From Desulfovibrio inopinatus DSM 10711 (lineage in GTDB: Bacteria > Desulfobacterota > Desulfovibrionia > Desulfovibrionales > Desulfovibrionaceae), in NCBI RefSeq assembly GCF_000429305.1, contig NZ_AUBP01000001.1, forward strand, positions 248,001-312,000: 64,000 nt of DNA, in the 5' to 3' direction. Positions 44,889 through 53,959 of the stretch are shown here, one piece after another; the stretch's first letter is position 1; the number at the start of each line of letters is the position of its first letter. Under the pieces are notes generated by a model. The model was not told the DNA's origin. It did not search any database and was given only the letters and a program-made list of their open reading frames with translations. The position numbers and the translations under genes were made by a program.

Positions 44889-46196
44889 ATGTCGGAAATC
44901 AATGCACATCGAGGAGCTATTTTTCATTTCAAAGATGACGCCACGTTGCAAACCGCGGCGGAGAAGTATGAATATTTTGGAGATGGGCTTCTCATCATTG
45001 AAGACGGCATCGTTAAAGCTGTTGGTCCAGCGGATGCGTTGATGGGGCAATTGCCCAAGGATGTCTCTCCTGTTCCGCATGGAGCAGGACTCATTATGCC
45101 CGGTTTTCTTGACGCTCATTGCCATGCCCCTCAGCCGGGCGCCATTGCCGGATATGGAGAAGAGCTTCTCGAATGGCTGCACGGATACATTTTTCCGGAA
45201 GAAGCCCATTTCGCCGATCCTGCATATGCTGAAGTCGGTAATGCCTTTTTTCTGGACGAATTGTTGCGCAACGGCACGACAACGGCGGCCATGTATTCCT
45301 CGTCGCATATGCTTGCAACGGATAATTTATTTGAGCAAGCCTATGCCCGAAATATGCGGGTTATTGCCGGCAAAACCTTAATGGATCAAGACGCCCCCGA
45401 AGGGACGCTCGACAATGCGCAGTCTGCGTATGATGACTCGAAAACCTTGATTGAGAAATGGCATGGAAAGGGACGGTTGCAATATGGCGTGACACCTCGC
45501 TTTTTGCCGGCCTGTTCACCGGAAGAAATGCGAGCTGCCGTCAAGATCAAGCAAGAATTTCCGGACGTCTATGTCCAAACGCATTTGTCTGAAAATATTC
45601 ATGAAGTGGATCTTGTTCGTCGATTGTACCCCGAGTCGTTGGACTATTTGGATGCGTACGATCAGTACGGTATACTTGGTGAGAAGACATTGTTTGGCCA
45701 TTGTATCCACTTGTCCGACCGTGAATTTGAACGCATGGCCGAAACTGGATCGGTGGCGTGTTGGTGTCCGGATTCCAATTCGTTTCTTGGAAGCGGGATT
45801 TTCGATCTGGTCCGCGCCAAGCGATATGGCGTCAACATTGCATTGGCAACGGACTTATGCGCTTCCACGACATTCTCCATGTTAGAAGTCCTGTGTGAAG
45901 GATATAAAGTCACCGCATTGCGCGCTGAAACAAAACTCTCTCCTTTTCAAGGCTTCTATCTCGTGACGTTGGGTACGGCTAAAGCCCTCTCTCTGGATAC
46001 GGCTATCGGGAATTTCTCGCCCGGCAAGGAAGCCGATTTTATCGTACTTGATCTCAGTGCAACGCCACTTTTGCGCTATCGTATGGCACGAGCTAAATCA
46101 TTGCAGGATACGCTGTTCGTGTTGATGATGCTTGGCAACGATCGTGTGGTGGACAAGACGTATCTGGCGGGGCGATTAGCTATGTCGAAATCGTGA
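44889..46196 (+). CDS. guaD: guanine deaminase
   Basis: Zinc amidohydrolase that converts guanine to xanthine, 435 aa. Metal ligands: PGFLDAHCHAPQ (His77, His79), QTHLSENIHEV (His about 231), GHCIHLS (about 270) and ATDLCASTTFS (Asp about 322). The substrate-side PQ after HCHA is typical of GuaD. GAGGAGG lies upstream of the ATG. It provides purine salvage or nitrogen from guanine; no xanthine transporter is nearby. Confidence 0.93.
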   Translation: MSEINAHRGAIFHFKDDATLQTAAEKYEYFGDGLLIIEDGIVKAVGPADALMGQLPKDVSPVPHGAGLIMPGFLDAHCHAPQPGAIAGYGEELLEWLHGYIFPEEAHFADPAYAEVGNAFFLDELLRNGTTTAAMYSSSHMLATDNLFEQAYARNMRVIAGKTLMDQDAPEGTLDNAQSAYDDSKTLIEKWHGKGRLQYGVTPRFLPACSPEEMRAAVKIKQEFPDVYVQTHLSENIHEVDLVRRLYPESLDYLDAYDQYGILGEKTLFGHCIHLSDREFERMAETGSVACWCPDSNSFLGSGIFDLVRAKRYGVNIALATDLCASTTFSMLEVLCEGYKVTALRAETKLSPFQGFYLVTLGTAKALSLDTAIGNFSPGKEADFIVLDLSATPLLRYRMARAKSLQDTLFVLMMLGNDRVVDKTYLAGRLAMSKS

Positions 46197-46230
46197 ACGA
46201 GAGCGGAAAAATACATTCAGCGTACTATAC

Positions 46231-46266
46231 AACGGGCCGGCAAGCAGATTGTGTCGGCCCGTTTTA
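46231..46266 (+). terminator. intrinsic terminator of guaD
   Basis: A perfect 9-bp stem (AACGGGCCG 46231-46239 and complement 46255-46263) with T-rich tail. Confidence 0.8.
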
Positions 46267-46418
46267 TATTCTGCACGATATGTGAAGAAGACCGCACCAC
46301 CTAAGCAGAATATTGTGCAACGGATTTTGTTGGTTATTGTCTGACCAGGAAGGCGAATAGCAAAAACAACGGCCTGACGCCGTGGAAGTCCCCATGGCAT
46401 CAGGCTGAAGTAAAAAAT

Positions 46419-46706
46419 CTATGCATCCAACAGGAAAGGAGCAAGTTCCGGAGCGGCCATGGTGGGTGAAAATTCGATGATTTCATAGGCTGCGACGTCT
46501 TGGAAGGGGTCTTGAGCAATGATCGCTTCGACTTCTTCGCGAGAATCGGCTTTGCATACGATGAGTCCTCCGGAACGAGGGATTTTCCGTCCGGAAAAAA
46601 GAAATTTCTTCGCGTCATAATGCTTTTGGAGAAATGCGCTATGTGCGGCAAGCAATGCATCAACTTCTTCGAGGGGGTGAGTGTAAGTCAACGAGATAAG
46701 AAACAT
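46419..46706 (-). CDS. YciI-family protein
   Basis: 95 aa with the YciI/DUF1330-like ferredoxin fold: FLISLTYTHPLEEVDALLAAHSAFLQKHY, FSGRKIPRSGGLIV and DPFQDVAAYEIIEFSP. Family members often act as small stand-alone enzymes or dehalogenase-like domains; the active-site His (HSAFL) is present. Last gene of a three-gene minus-strand operon with carbonic anhydrase and a VOC protein. Confidence 0.88.
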   Translation of the reverse strand: MFLISLTYTHPLEEVDALLAAHSAFLQKHYDAKKFLFSGRKIPRSGGLIVCKADSREEVEAIIAQDPFQDVAAYEIIEFSPTMAAPELAPFLLDA

Positions 46707-46735
46707 GATTTTATCCTTTAAAAGTGAAAATGTGG

Positions 46736-47197
46736 TTACGATATGTCATTAGGTTCTGCCCACGTTTGCAGTTCCAACATGTTGCCTTCGGGATCAGCCA
46801 AATACCAGGCAATAAGGGTTTTTCCTCCGGGATACTTCCGAATAACGCGTTCGCCAACGGAGGTTGCTCCATGCCGGAAACACTCTTCGGCCGTCTGCGC
46901 CACGTCATCGACCAGGAAGGCGAGATGTGTGAATCCAGGGGTGTTTGGAGCATAGTCGGGGCGAGCTGTCATGACATCATATTGGAATATTTCCAATGTC
47001 GGTCCGTCGTCGCCATATCCGGGAAGACGAAGGTGGACGCCACGGAGGTGGCTGTTTTTCAGACCGGTCAAGTCGTCAAGCCAATCTCCCGAGAGGTCGC
47101 GTTCCGGTGGAACGGGCACACAACCGAAGACCTCTTGATAGAAACGAGCCAACCGCTTCCAGTCTTTGGCAACGATGTTCGTATGAACGTATTTCAT
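46736..47197 (-). CDS. VOC-family protein (glyoxalase/bleomycin-resistance fold)
   Basis: 153 aa single-chain vicinal-oxygen-chelate protein: MKYVHTNIVAKDWKRLARFYQEVFG, GFTHLAFLVDDV, and DPEGNMLELQTW with a metal-ligand Glu. Substrate unknown. It starts 4 nt after the carbonic anhydrase stop, so the two are coupled. Confidence 0.88.
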   Translation of the reverse strand: MKYVHTNIVAKDWKRLARFYQEVFGCVPVPPERDLSGDWLDDLTGLKNSHLRGVHLRLPGYGDDGPTLEIFQYDVMTARPDYAPNTPGFTHLAFLVDDVAQTAEECFRHGATSVGERVIRKYPGGKTLIAWYLADPEGNMLELQTWAEPNDIS

Positions 47198-47201
47198 ATA
47201 A

Positions 47202-47882
47202 TTACGCTTGATCTACAGTGTTTGGTGCTGGTTCATACTGAGCACAAGGCGACGTCAGAGGCTCAAATGTTTTGGTTTGATGCAGGTAGCTCAGAAGTTG
47301 GCCGGACTCCATATTAAAGTACCAGCCATGGATATCGAGTTCTCCGGCTTTGACTTGCTTGGAAATCCACGGAAATGTCATGAGGTTTTCCATGGAATGG
47401 AGAATGCCAGCCATCTCGCAGGCAATGCATGACTTGTCCGTTACGCTAGTAAAGTGGGCAAGTACTTTGTCGCGCACTTGGTGAAGTGCCGAGAGCCATT
47501 TGTTGACGAATTCGTGCTTATGTTCTTGCTCACTTTTGCTTTCCATGAGAGCCCGGATGCCCCCACATGAACTATGACCAAGTACAATGATGTTCCGAAC
47601 TTTTAAGGCTTTGACAGCATATTCGATTGCCGCCGAAACCCCGTGGTATCCGGCATCGGGCTCGTAGGGGGGGACGATGTTGGCAATGTTACGGACCACA
47701 AAGATTTCACCGGGTTCACACTGCATGATTAATGATGGATCGGTTCGTGAGTCACTGCATGCGATAACCATCGTTGTCGGGGTTTGGGATTTTCGGAGCT
47801 TTTGAAAAGGGGAGTTCTCTCTACAAAAATACTCATCACGAAAGCTATTGAAACCAGTAATAAATTTACACACTTCTCTCAT
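47202..47882 (-). CDS. beta-class carbonic anhydrase
   Basis: Zinc enzyme hydrating CO2, 226 aa. Zn ligands and catalytic dyad are visible: ACSDSRTDP (Cys42, Asp44, Arg46) and LGHSSCGGIRA (His103, Cys106), with VVRNIANIVPP between. In an anaerobe it supplies bicarbonate for carboxylations. First gene of a three-gene operon. Confidence 0.94.
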   Translation of the reverse strand: MREVCKFITGFNSFRDEYFCRENSPFQKLRKSQTPTTMVIACSDSRTDPSLIMQCEPGEIFVVRNIANIVPPYEPDAGYHGVSAAIEYAVKALKVRNIIVLGHSSCGGIRALMESKSEQEHKHEFVNKWLSALHQVRDKVLAHFTSVTDKSCIACEMAGILHSMENLMTFPWISKQVKAGELDIHGWYFNMESGQLLSYLHQTKTFEPLTSPCAQYEPAPNTVDQA

Positions 47883-48005
47883 GGAATATGCCTGCGCTGG
47901 GTGTTATACAACCGGAAATCGGTGGGACGAGTGACAACGGCGACTACGTTGAGGCGCATGCCGATTCTTACCGCGGTTTCTGTATGATGACTAGAGGCGA
48001 GAAAT

Positions 48006-48023
48006 GCGCCTGTCCCTTTTTCC
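48006..48023 (+). repeat. dispersed copy of the RAYT end sequence
   Basis: GCGCCTGTCCCTTTTTCC; shares 17 bases with the copy at 27.85 kb but has lost the AATT part. Confidence 0.55.
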
Positions 48024-48140
48024 TTTACAGAAATTTGTATATCATTTTGAAACCAAATTTTTCGTTGAAATGCCATGAGGTTGTAACTCATTTCAGTCAC
48101 AAATCTGCATAATTATTATTTTCTATGAGGAGCAGATGTG

Positions 48141-48797
48141 ATGAAAAATGTGATTTTTGCGGTGTCGATTTTGGCTTGCTTTTTTGCCCTTCCAGCCTGG
48201 GCCATGGATGTTGCGCCTGGAGTGACAATTGTTGACGAGTACACCATTGCTGGAGAGAAAAGTTTTCTTGATGGGTATGATCCTTTGAATGCAGATGGAA
48301 CGATTAACGCCGTCATTGAAATTCCTACAGGGACCAACGCCAAATGGGAAGTTGTGAAGCCTGAAGGCGTTATGAAGTGGGAGTTTAAAAAAGGGAAACC
48401 TCGCGTCGTCAAGTTTTTGGGATATCCCGGAAACTACGGTATGATCCCGAAAACGATCCTTCCCAAAAGTGAGGGAGGCGATGGTGATCCTTTGGATGTT
48501 CTTGTTCTCGGTGAAGCTGTTCCTCGTGGATCGGTGGTCAAAGCGAAACTTATCGGTGTGCTTAAACTGCTTGATGGCGGCGAACAGGACGATAAGCTTG
48601 TTGCCGTACTGTCTGACAGCCCGTTAGCTTCGGTTAATTCTATCGAAGAAATGAAAAAACAGTTTCCGGGGGTGTTGGATATCGTGGAAATCTGGTTCAG
48701 CAGCTACAAGGGACCGGGCGAAATGGAGTCCAAAGGGTTTGCAGGGAAGGACGAAGCAATGAAGGTCCTGAAGGCTGCTATTGCGGCGTATAAGTAA
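48141..48797 (+). CDS. exported family I inorganic pyrophosphatase
   Basis: Hydrolyses PPi. 218 aa with the family I metal-binding motif GDGDPLDVLVLGE (Asp114, Asp116, Asp119), plus GYPGNYGMIPKT and RGSVVKAKLIGVL. Unusually it begins with a clear cleavable signal peptide, MKNVIFAVSILACFFALPAWA, which predicts a periplasmic location. GAGGAG sits 8 nt before the ATG at 48141; a GTG one codon upstream is possible. Family I PPases are normally cytoplasmic, where they drive biosynthesis or sulfate activation. This one must act on external or periplasmic PPi or have a moonlighting role. Confidence 0.88.
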   Translation: MKNVIFAVSILACFFALPAWAMDVAPGVTIVDEYTIAGEKSFLDGYDPLNADGTINAVIEIPTGTNAKWEVVKPEGVMKWEFKKGKPRVVKFLGYPGNYGMIPKTILPKSEGGDGDPLDVLVLGEAVPRGSVVKAKLIGVLKLLDGGEQDDKLVAVLSDSPLASVNSIEEMKKQFPGVLDIVEIWFSSYKGPGEMESKGFAGKDEAMKVLKAAIAAYK

Positions 48798-48859
48798 ATA
48801 CGAAAAGTAAGGCGCTTTCCATCATGGAGAGTTCAAGCGCTTAATATTTTTGAGATTGC

Positions 48860-48893
48860 GAATGTCAGGGGCGGGATTCTCCCCCTGACATTC
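48860..48893. terminator. bidirectional terminator hairpin
   Basis: A perfect 12-bp stem GAATGTCAGGGG/CCCCTGACATTC between the convergent pyrophosphatase and cysK genes. Confidence 0.75.
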
Positions 48894-48908
48894 CTGTAGA
48901 TTTGTCGA

Positions 48909-49844
48909 TTATTCTTCTTCATTCTCTTTAAACAAATCCGTACTTAAATACCGTTCTCCCGTATCACAAACGATAAAGACAATGAGTTTGTCGTGCATTT
49001 CAGGTCGTGCGGCCACCTGGAGCGCGGCGTAGGCATTGGCTCCCGAAGAAATGCCGCACAAGATTCCTTCTTGCTGAAATAAGCGTTTCGCCGTGGATAT
49101 AGCGTCTTGTCCTTCGACCGTAATGACTTCATCGAGAATGGAAGGGTCAAGCACTTCGGGGACAAAGCCGGCGCCGATCCCTTGAATAGGGTGTGGGCCG
49201 GGTTGGCCGCCAGAGAGTACGGGAGAGGCCGCGGGTTCTACTGCAATAATACGGACAGACGGATTGTTTTGTTTCAGTATCGTTCCCACACCGGTGATTG
49301 TTCCTCCGGTTCCTACTCCTGCGACAAATGTGGCCACTTGGCCATTGGTGTCATCCCAAATTTCCAGGCCTGTTGTCAGACGATGTATTTCCGGGTTGGC
49401 AGGATTGGCGAACTGGCTCGGCATGAATGCGCCAGGGGTATTGTCTACAATCTCCTGCGCTTTTTCGATGGCTCCCTTCATGCCCTGTTTGGCTGGTGTC
49501 AGTACGACTGTGGCACCAGCTCCTTTGAGCAACGTCCGTCGTTCGATCGACATGGATTCGGGCATGGTCAGAATAAGTGTATACCCCCGAACAGCGCAAA
49601 CAAAGGCGAGGCCGATTCCGGTATTGCCACTTGTCGGTTCGACAATCGTTGCGCCGGGTTTGAGCTGACCGTCCTCTTCCGCACGACGAATCATATTGAG
49701 GGCAATTCGATCTTTTACGGAAAAACATGGGTTACGATTTTCCAGTTTGGCAACAACGCGACCGGGAAGCCCCTCGGACAAACGATTGAGAAAAACAAGT
49801 GGCGTTTTCCCAACGATGTCGAGCATGTCGGCATGAATATTCAT
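48909..49844 (-). CDS. cysK: cysteine synthase A (O-acetylserine sulfhydrylase)
   Basis: PLP enzyme making cysteine from O-acetylserine and sulfide, 311 aa. PLP lysine in SVKDRIA (Lys44), TSGNTGIGLA, the phosphate-binding GVGTGGTITGVG, and GISSGANA. It lies downstream of nifS on the same strand, separated by a 213-nt gap containing a long palindrome. The neighbourhood (CysK, NifS, NifU) links sulfide fixation to Fe-S cluster assembly. Confidence 0.95.
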   Translation of the reverse strand: MNIHADMLDIVGKTPLVFLNRLSEGLPGRVVAKLENRNPCFSVKDRIALNMIRRAEEDGQLKPGATIVEPTSGNTGIGLAFVCAVRGYTLILTMPESMSIERRTLLKGAGATVVLTPAKQGMKGAIEKAQEIVDNTPGAFMPSQFANPANPEIHRLTTGLEIWDDTNGQVATFVAGVGTGGTITGVGTILKQNNPSVRIIAVEPAASPVLSGGQPGPHPIQGIGAGFVPEVLDPSILDEVITVEGQDAISTAKRLFQQEGILCGISSGANAYAALQVAARPEMHDKLIVFIVCDTGERYLSTDLFKENEEE

Positions 49845-49978
49845 GAAGACCTCATTGTACCACGGAGTGTGGTTCTGGCTGTGTGATGTATTGAATATGC
49901 ACTATGCATACACAATTTATTGACACGTTGACCAGTCTCAGCGTGCTCACCCCGAAAAAAGTTTTGGAGAGAGGGGAT

Positions 49979-50038
49979 GGGGGCTGGGGAAGGGGAGAGA
50001 ACTTTTTTCAAAAAATTCTCTCCCCTTCCCCAGCCCCC
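49979..50038. repeat. 60-bp near-perfect palindrome between nifS and cysK
   Basis: 23-bp perfect arms rich in G and A on one strand (49979-50001 with 50016-50038) around a TTTTTTCAAAAAA core that can extend the stem. It lies 20 nt after the nifS stop. It may be a terminator or an extragenic palindrome; the size and perfection suggest a mobile or REP-type unit. Confidence 0.8.
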
Positions 50039-50057
50039 GGAGGCCAAAAAAAGCGAC

Positions 50058-51257
50058 CTACGCCGTCTCGCGTTCTACGGAACACGAGCAGAAGTCTTCG
50101 CTCTCACGTCTGAACGGCGACATGGCTCGCAAGCGTTCGATGATAGGAGGCAATTCTTTGATAACGGTGTCAATCTCCGCTTCCGAGGTGTAACGCGACA
50201 ACGAGAATCGCAGAGAGCCGTGCGCAAAGGTGAACGGAACACCCATAGCACGCAAGACATGGGACGGTTCCAAACTGCCGGATGTACACGCCGACCCCGA
50301 GCTGGCGCAGATTCCGAATTGATCCAGCATGAGGAGCATAGCTTCCCCTTCGATATACTTGAAGGCGATAGACAGCGTATTGGGCAGACGTTCCGGTACG
50401 TCGCCATTGATGACCGCTTCGGGAATCGCTGCCATCAGTCCGGCTTGAAGCTTGTCGCGAAGCGCCTTGACCGTGGTGTTCTCGTGAACAAGATTCGCTA
50501 CGGCAAGTTCAATAGCTTTGCCCAGGCCGATGATGGAAGCCGTATTTTCTGTGCCACCGCGCCGGCCATGCTCCTGGTGGCCGCCGATAATAAAGGGACG
50601 AAACGGCGCACCCTTGCGTACGAACAGGACTCCAACGCCTTTGGGGGCGTGAATCTTATGGCCGGAGAGCACCAGGTAATCTACGGGCAAAGTTTTCAGG
50701 TCAATGAGCACTTTGCCGACTGCCTGGACGGCATCGGTGTGGCACAGGATGCCGCGTTCCTTGCAACGTTGCGCTATTTCGGGAATCGGAAAAATGACAC
50801 CCGTTTCGTTGTTAGCATACATGATGGACACCAATGCCGTGTCATCGCGTAAGCTTTTTTCGAATTCTTCCATGTCCAGCCGACCATCTTTGTCAACTTT
50901 GAGATACGTAACATCATATCCTTTCGTCTCAAGATGCTTGGCGTAGTTGAGGACAGCCGGATGTTCCACTCGTGTGGTGATAATATGGCGCTTTTTGAGG
51001 TCTGCTGTCACCGCGGCATTGATAGCGGCGTTATCACCTTCGGTGCCACACGATGTGAAAACGATTTCGTCCGGCGTACAACCCAAGGCATCGGCAACAC
51101 GTTGTCGAGCGGTATTCAGGACAGTCCCGACTTCCCCTCCGAACCGGTGCATGCTGGAAGGGTTGCCGTAGTGTTGCGTAAAAAACGGAGCCATCTCCTC
51201 GAAGACTTCAGGAGCAACCATCGTTGTAGCGTTGTTATCGAGATAGATGGGCTGCAT
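50058..51257 (-). CDS. nifS: cysteine desulfurase NifS
   Basis: PLP-dependent donor of sulfane sulfur from cysteine, 399 aa. PLP lysine in SGHKIHAPKG (about 204), catalytic Cys in SSGSACTSGSLEPSH (about 325), N-terminal YLDNNATT. The C-terminal tail has an extra CSCS motif. Its ATG overlaps the nifU stop by 1 nt. It partners NifU in housekeeping Fe-S assembly, since no nitrogenase genes are seen here. Confidence 0.95.
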   Translation of the reverse strand: MQPIYLDNNATTMVAPEVFEEMAPFFTQHYGNPSSMHRFGGEVGTVLNTARQRVADALGCTPDEIVFTSCGTEGDNAAINAAVTADLKKRHIITTRVEHPAVLNYAKHLETKGYDVTYLKVDKDGRLDMEEFEKSLRDDTALVSIMYANNETGVIFPIPEIAQRCKERGILCHTDAVQAVGKVLIDLKTLPVDYLVLSGHKIHAPKGVGVLFVRKGAPFRPFIIGGHQEHGRRGGTENTASIIGLGKAIELAVANLVHENTTVKALRDKLQAGLMAAIPEAVINGDVPERLPNTLSIAFKYIEGEAMLLMLDQFGICASSGSACTSGSLEPSHVLRAMGVPFTFAHGSLRFSLSRYTSEAEIDTVIKELPPIIERLRAMSPFRRESEDFCSCSVERETA

Positions 51258-52099
51258 TAGACACTCTCCTTAATGCGAATATCGGGGTCAACGGCTTCGC
51301 GCAAACGTCGCTCCACAAGTTCCTTCAATGTCAATTGACTGGACGGGCAGCCTACACAAGATCCACGTAACGCGACATAGACGTCGGCTCCATCGATATC
51401 GATAAGTTCAATATCGCCCCCATCTTTTTGCAGACTGGGACGAATCTCTTCATCAATGACTTTGGTCACTTTGGTCATACGCTGAATATTCGTCAGTTTT
51501 TTGTGTGGCTTTTCTTCGGCTGGCGTCGAGGTCGTCTCTCCGCGTACGTCCATGAGAATCTTTTCGATATCAAGGACGCATTCACCGCAACCACCGCCGG
51601 CTTTCGTGAAGTTGGTGACGTCTTCAACGGTTTTGAGGTCATTTGCCTTGATAGCGCGGCGAATCTGCACATCGGTGACGCCGAAACACTTGCATACAAG
51701 CTTGCCTTCGAACACCGGCGCGACAACTTTTTCGCCATAATAATTTTTAATCGCCGCTTCCAAGGCTTCCTGTCCCATGACCGAACAATGCATTTTTTCT
51801 TTGGGGAGACCGCCCAAGTAGTCTGCAATGTCTTTATTGGTCAGCTTTTTTGCTTCTTCAATGGTCTTCCCTTTGACCAGTTCCGTTAACACTGAACTCG
51901 ATGCAATGGCGCTGGCACAACCAAAAGTCTGAAACGAAGCGTCTTCGATGACGCCGTCATCATTGACCTTAAGAAACAATCGCAAGGCGTCTCCGCACGC
52001 CAAACTGCCGACTTCACCAACGGCTGAAGCGTCTTTCATCTCCCCGGCGTTCTTCGGATTGAGGAAATGATCTTTAACTTTGTCCGTATATTCCCACAT
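51257..52099 (-). CDS. nifU: Fe-S cluster scaffold NifU (three-domain)
   Basis: 280 aa scaffold. The N-terminal IscU-like domain has CGD, GCASAIASSS and HCS cysteine motifs. The central permanent [2Fe-2S] BFD-like domain has CKCFGVTD and GCGECV. The C-terminal Nfu domain has CVGCPSSQ. Full-length NifU is normal for anaerobic deltaproteobacteria. AAAGGAG precedes the ATG. Coupled to nifS. Confidence 0.95.
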   Translation of the reverse strand: MWEYTDKVKDHFLNPKNAGEMKDASAVGEVGSLACGDALRLFLKVNDDGVIEDASFQTFGCASAIASSSVLTELVKGKTIEEAKKLTNKDIADYLGGLPKEKMHCSVMGQEALEAAIKNYYGEKVVAPVFEGKLVCKCFGVTDVQIRRAIKANDLKTVEDVTNFTKAGGGCGECVLDIEKILMDVRGETTSTPAEEKPHKKLTNIQRMTKVTKVIDEEIRPSLQKDGGDIELIDIDGADVYVALRGSCVGCPSSQLTLKELVERRLREAVDPDIRIKESV

Positions 52100-52609
52100 A
52101 AAGCGCTCCTTTATATCTGGTCGGATAAAAGTCGACCTTTTTCGTATGAATTAGTTACTTTCTATACTATACGCTCGAAACTCAAGATGGCAAGCTACAA
52201 GGTTCTCTTATTTAACGGTATTACTCTTTGAAAAGCGTCAAGAAGCGGAAGAATTTGTGTTAGAAAAGACATTTAGGAAAGATTCTTTTTAAAGAATTTA
52301 ACTTATGAGTTGTCAGGGGAGAGCATCATGAATATGGTCTCCATATTGGTTCGAACATCCTGATCTCCTCTCTTCGTTTGTACGATGTGTAAACATATGT
52401 CGTGATTGGAAGATGATAGAAAATGGCTTGCTTTCATCTTGGTGTAAAATACGGTAGCTCTTGACGGGAATGTGCGCCGACCAGTTGGTGTGTCGGATGA
52501 AGGTGAGCCCAGGCTCGGTAGTCGTGGGCATGTTTTTTTTTGTGTTTCATTGGGGAACTGTGGAGTCATGTTGCGGAGTACTTCGCGAGAAAGGAAGGGA
52601 TGCGAACCT
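52100..52609. other. 510-nt intergenic region
   Basis: Divergent upstream region of nifUS (minus) and the thioesterase gene (plus). A small dyad, GGTCG-9nt-CGACC (52119-52137), precedes nifU by about 20 nt and could be an operator. No convincing small gene. Confidence 0.5.
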
Positions 52610-53026
52610 ATGGCTGATTTTCCTGTGGTGGATTCGTGGTATCGGCATTTCGTGTCGTATGGAGAGACCGATTGTATGGGCGTGGTCTATTACGGGGAAT
52701 ATGCGCATTTGTTTGAACGAGCACGCAGCCAACTGGTTCGAGAACGCGGCATCAGCTATCGAGAGGTTGAGGAGCGAGGAATTTTTCTTCCTATCCGGGA
52801 GCTGGCGACGCGGTATATTAAACCGATACGGTACGACGACGCCATTGTTGTGCATGCAGGCATTGAACAATGGGGGCGGGCGTCGGTAACATTTGTTTAT
52901 GAAATCTTCGGGCCCCCGGAGGAACAAACCTTGATATGTACGGGCAAAACGATGCATGCGTGTGTCAATGGGGATGGCAAACCTGTACGCGTGCCCGACT
53001 GGTTGAAGGACTATTTCAAACCATGA
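52610..53026 (+). CDS. YbgC-like 4-hydroxybenzoyl-CoA thioesterase family protein
   Basis: Hot-dog-fold acyl-CoA thioesterase, 138 aa. The catalytic Asp21 lies in YGETDCMGVVYYGEYAHLFERAR, followed by the family loop FLPIRELATRYIKPIRYDD. Start at 52610 follows GGAAGGG. It probably hydrolyses short acyl-CoA or acyl-ACP. Its stop overlaps the next start by 4 nt, so the amidohydrolase is translationally coupled. Confidence 0.9.
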   Translation: MADFPVVDSWYRHFVSYGETDCMGVVYYGEYAHLFERARSQLVRERGISYREVEERGIFLPIRELATRYIKPIRYDDAIVVHAGIEQWGRASVTFVYEIFGPPEEQTLICTGKTMHACVNGDGKPVRVPDWLKDYFKP

Positions 53027-53829
53027 CAATTGATATCCATACCCACGCGTTTCACCCCAAGATTGCAGACAAAGTTCTTGCGCAGCTCCATGACCACTAT
53101 GGAATTGCGCCGGTAGGCACAGGAAAAATCGACGATTTGATTGCTCGAGCCGATACCGCCGGTATTGACCGTGTTGTTGTTCACAGTGCCGCCACGGACC
53201 CGGCCCAGGTCATTCCTGCGAATAACTGGGCTATTCATTTGAATCAAAACGAGTCTCGTACCATTGCCTTTGGGACAATGCATCCTGACTTTGATGACTT
53301 TGAAAAAGAATTCAATAGACTTGAAAGTCATGGCGTGCCAGGACTTAAGTTTCACGCTGATTTTCAAGGCTTTCGACTTGATGACCCGCGCTTGTGGCCT
53401 CTTTTTGAAACCATCGGCTCACGATTTGTACTGATGTTTCATGTCGGGGACGTGCTTCCGCCGGATGAAAATCCGTCGAGCCCACAAAAAGTCATGGCCA
53501 TAGCTCATGATTTTCCTGATTTGTGCATCATTGCTGCCCATTTCGGCGGATACCGGCAGTGGTCGTGGGCTCTTGAGCACCTCATCGGCTCGGATGTGTA
53601 TATTGATACATCCTCGTCCTTGTCTTTCGTCGACGACGAGACGTTGAAAGCCATTTTCGACAAACATCCTCGAGAACGGATTCTCTTTGGAAGCGACTAC
53701 CCGCTGTTCGATCCGGGTGATGAAATGAAGCTGCTTCAACAACGCATGCTTTTGTCCGATGCTGACTTGGATCAGCTGCTGAACAATGCGGAGCATCTGT
53801 TCGCCAAAGCGGAATCAGTCGCGGCATAA
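53023..53829 (+). CDS. amidohydrolase-2 family metal-dependent hydrolase
   Basis: TIM-barrel hydrolase, 268 aa. Metal ligands: DIHTHAFHP (His6, His8), LMFHVGDVLPP, IIAAHFGGYRQW and RILFGSDYPLF (catalytic Asp). Belongs to the ACMSD/gamma-resorcylate decarboxylase-like group; substrate unknown. Co-translated with the thioesterase and closed by a strong terminator. Confidence 0.9.
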   Translation: MTIDIHTHAFHPKIADKVLAQLHDHYGIAPVGTGKIDDLIARADTAGIDRVVVHSAATDPAQVIPANNWAIHLNQNESRTIAFGTMHPDFDDFEKEFNRLESHGVPGLKFHADFQGFRLDDPRLWPLFETIGSRFVLMFHVGDVLPPDENPSSPQKVMAIAHDFPDLCIIAAHFGGYRQWSWALEHLIGSDVYIDTSSSLSFVDDETLKAIFDKHPRERILFGSDYPLFDPGDEMKLLQQRMLLSDADLDQLLNNAEHLFAKAESVAA

Positions 53830-53874
53830 TGCCGTGCGCGAAATCGTATTTCGAAGTTCTTATCATATACAGAA

Positions 53875-53918
53875 AAACGCCGCGAAGCCTGGAGAGAATG
53901 GGCTTTGCGGCGTTTTTT
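53875..53918 (+). terminator. intrinsic terminator
   Basis: A 15-bp stem with one G-U pair (53875-53889 with 53901-53915) followed by six T. Confidence 0.88.
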
Positions 53919-53959
53919 GTTTGAAGTATGTCACCGGCAGACATCTTGAGGTGTTGGGT

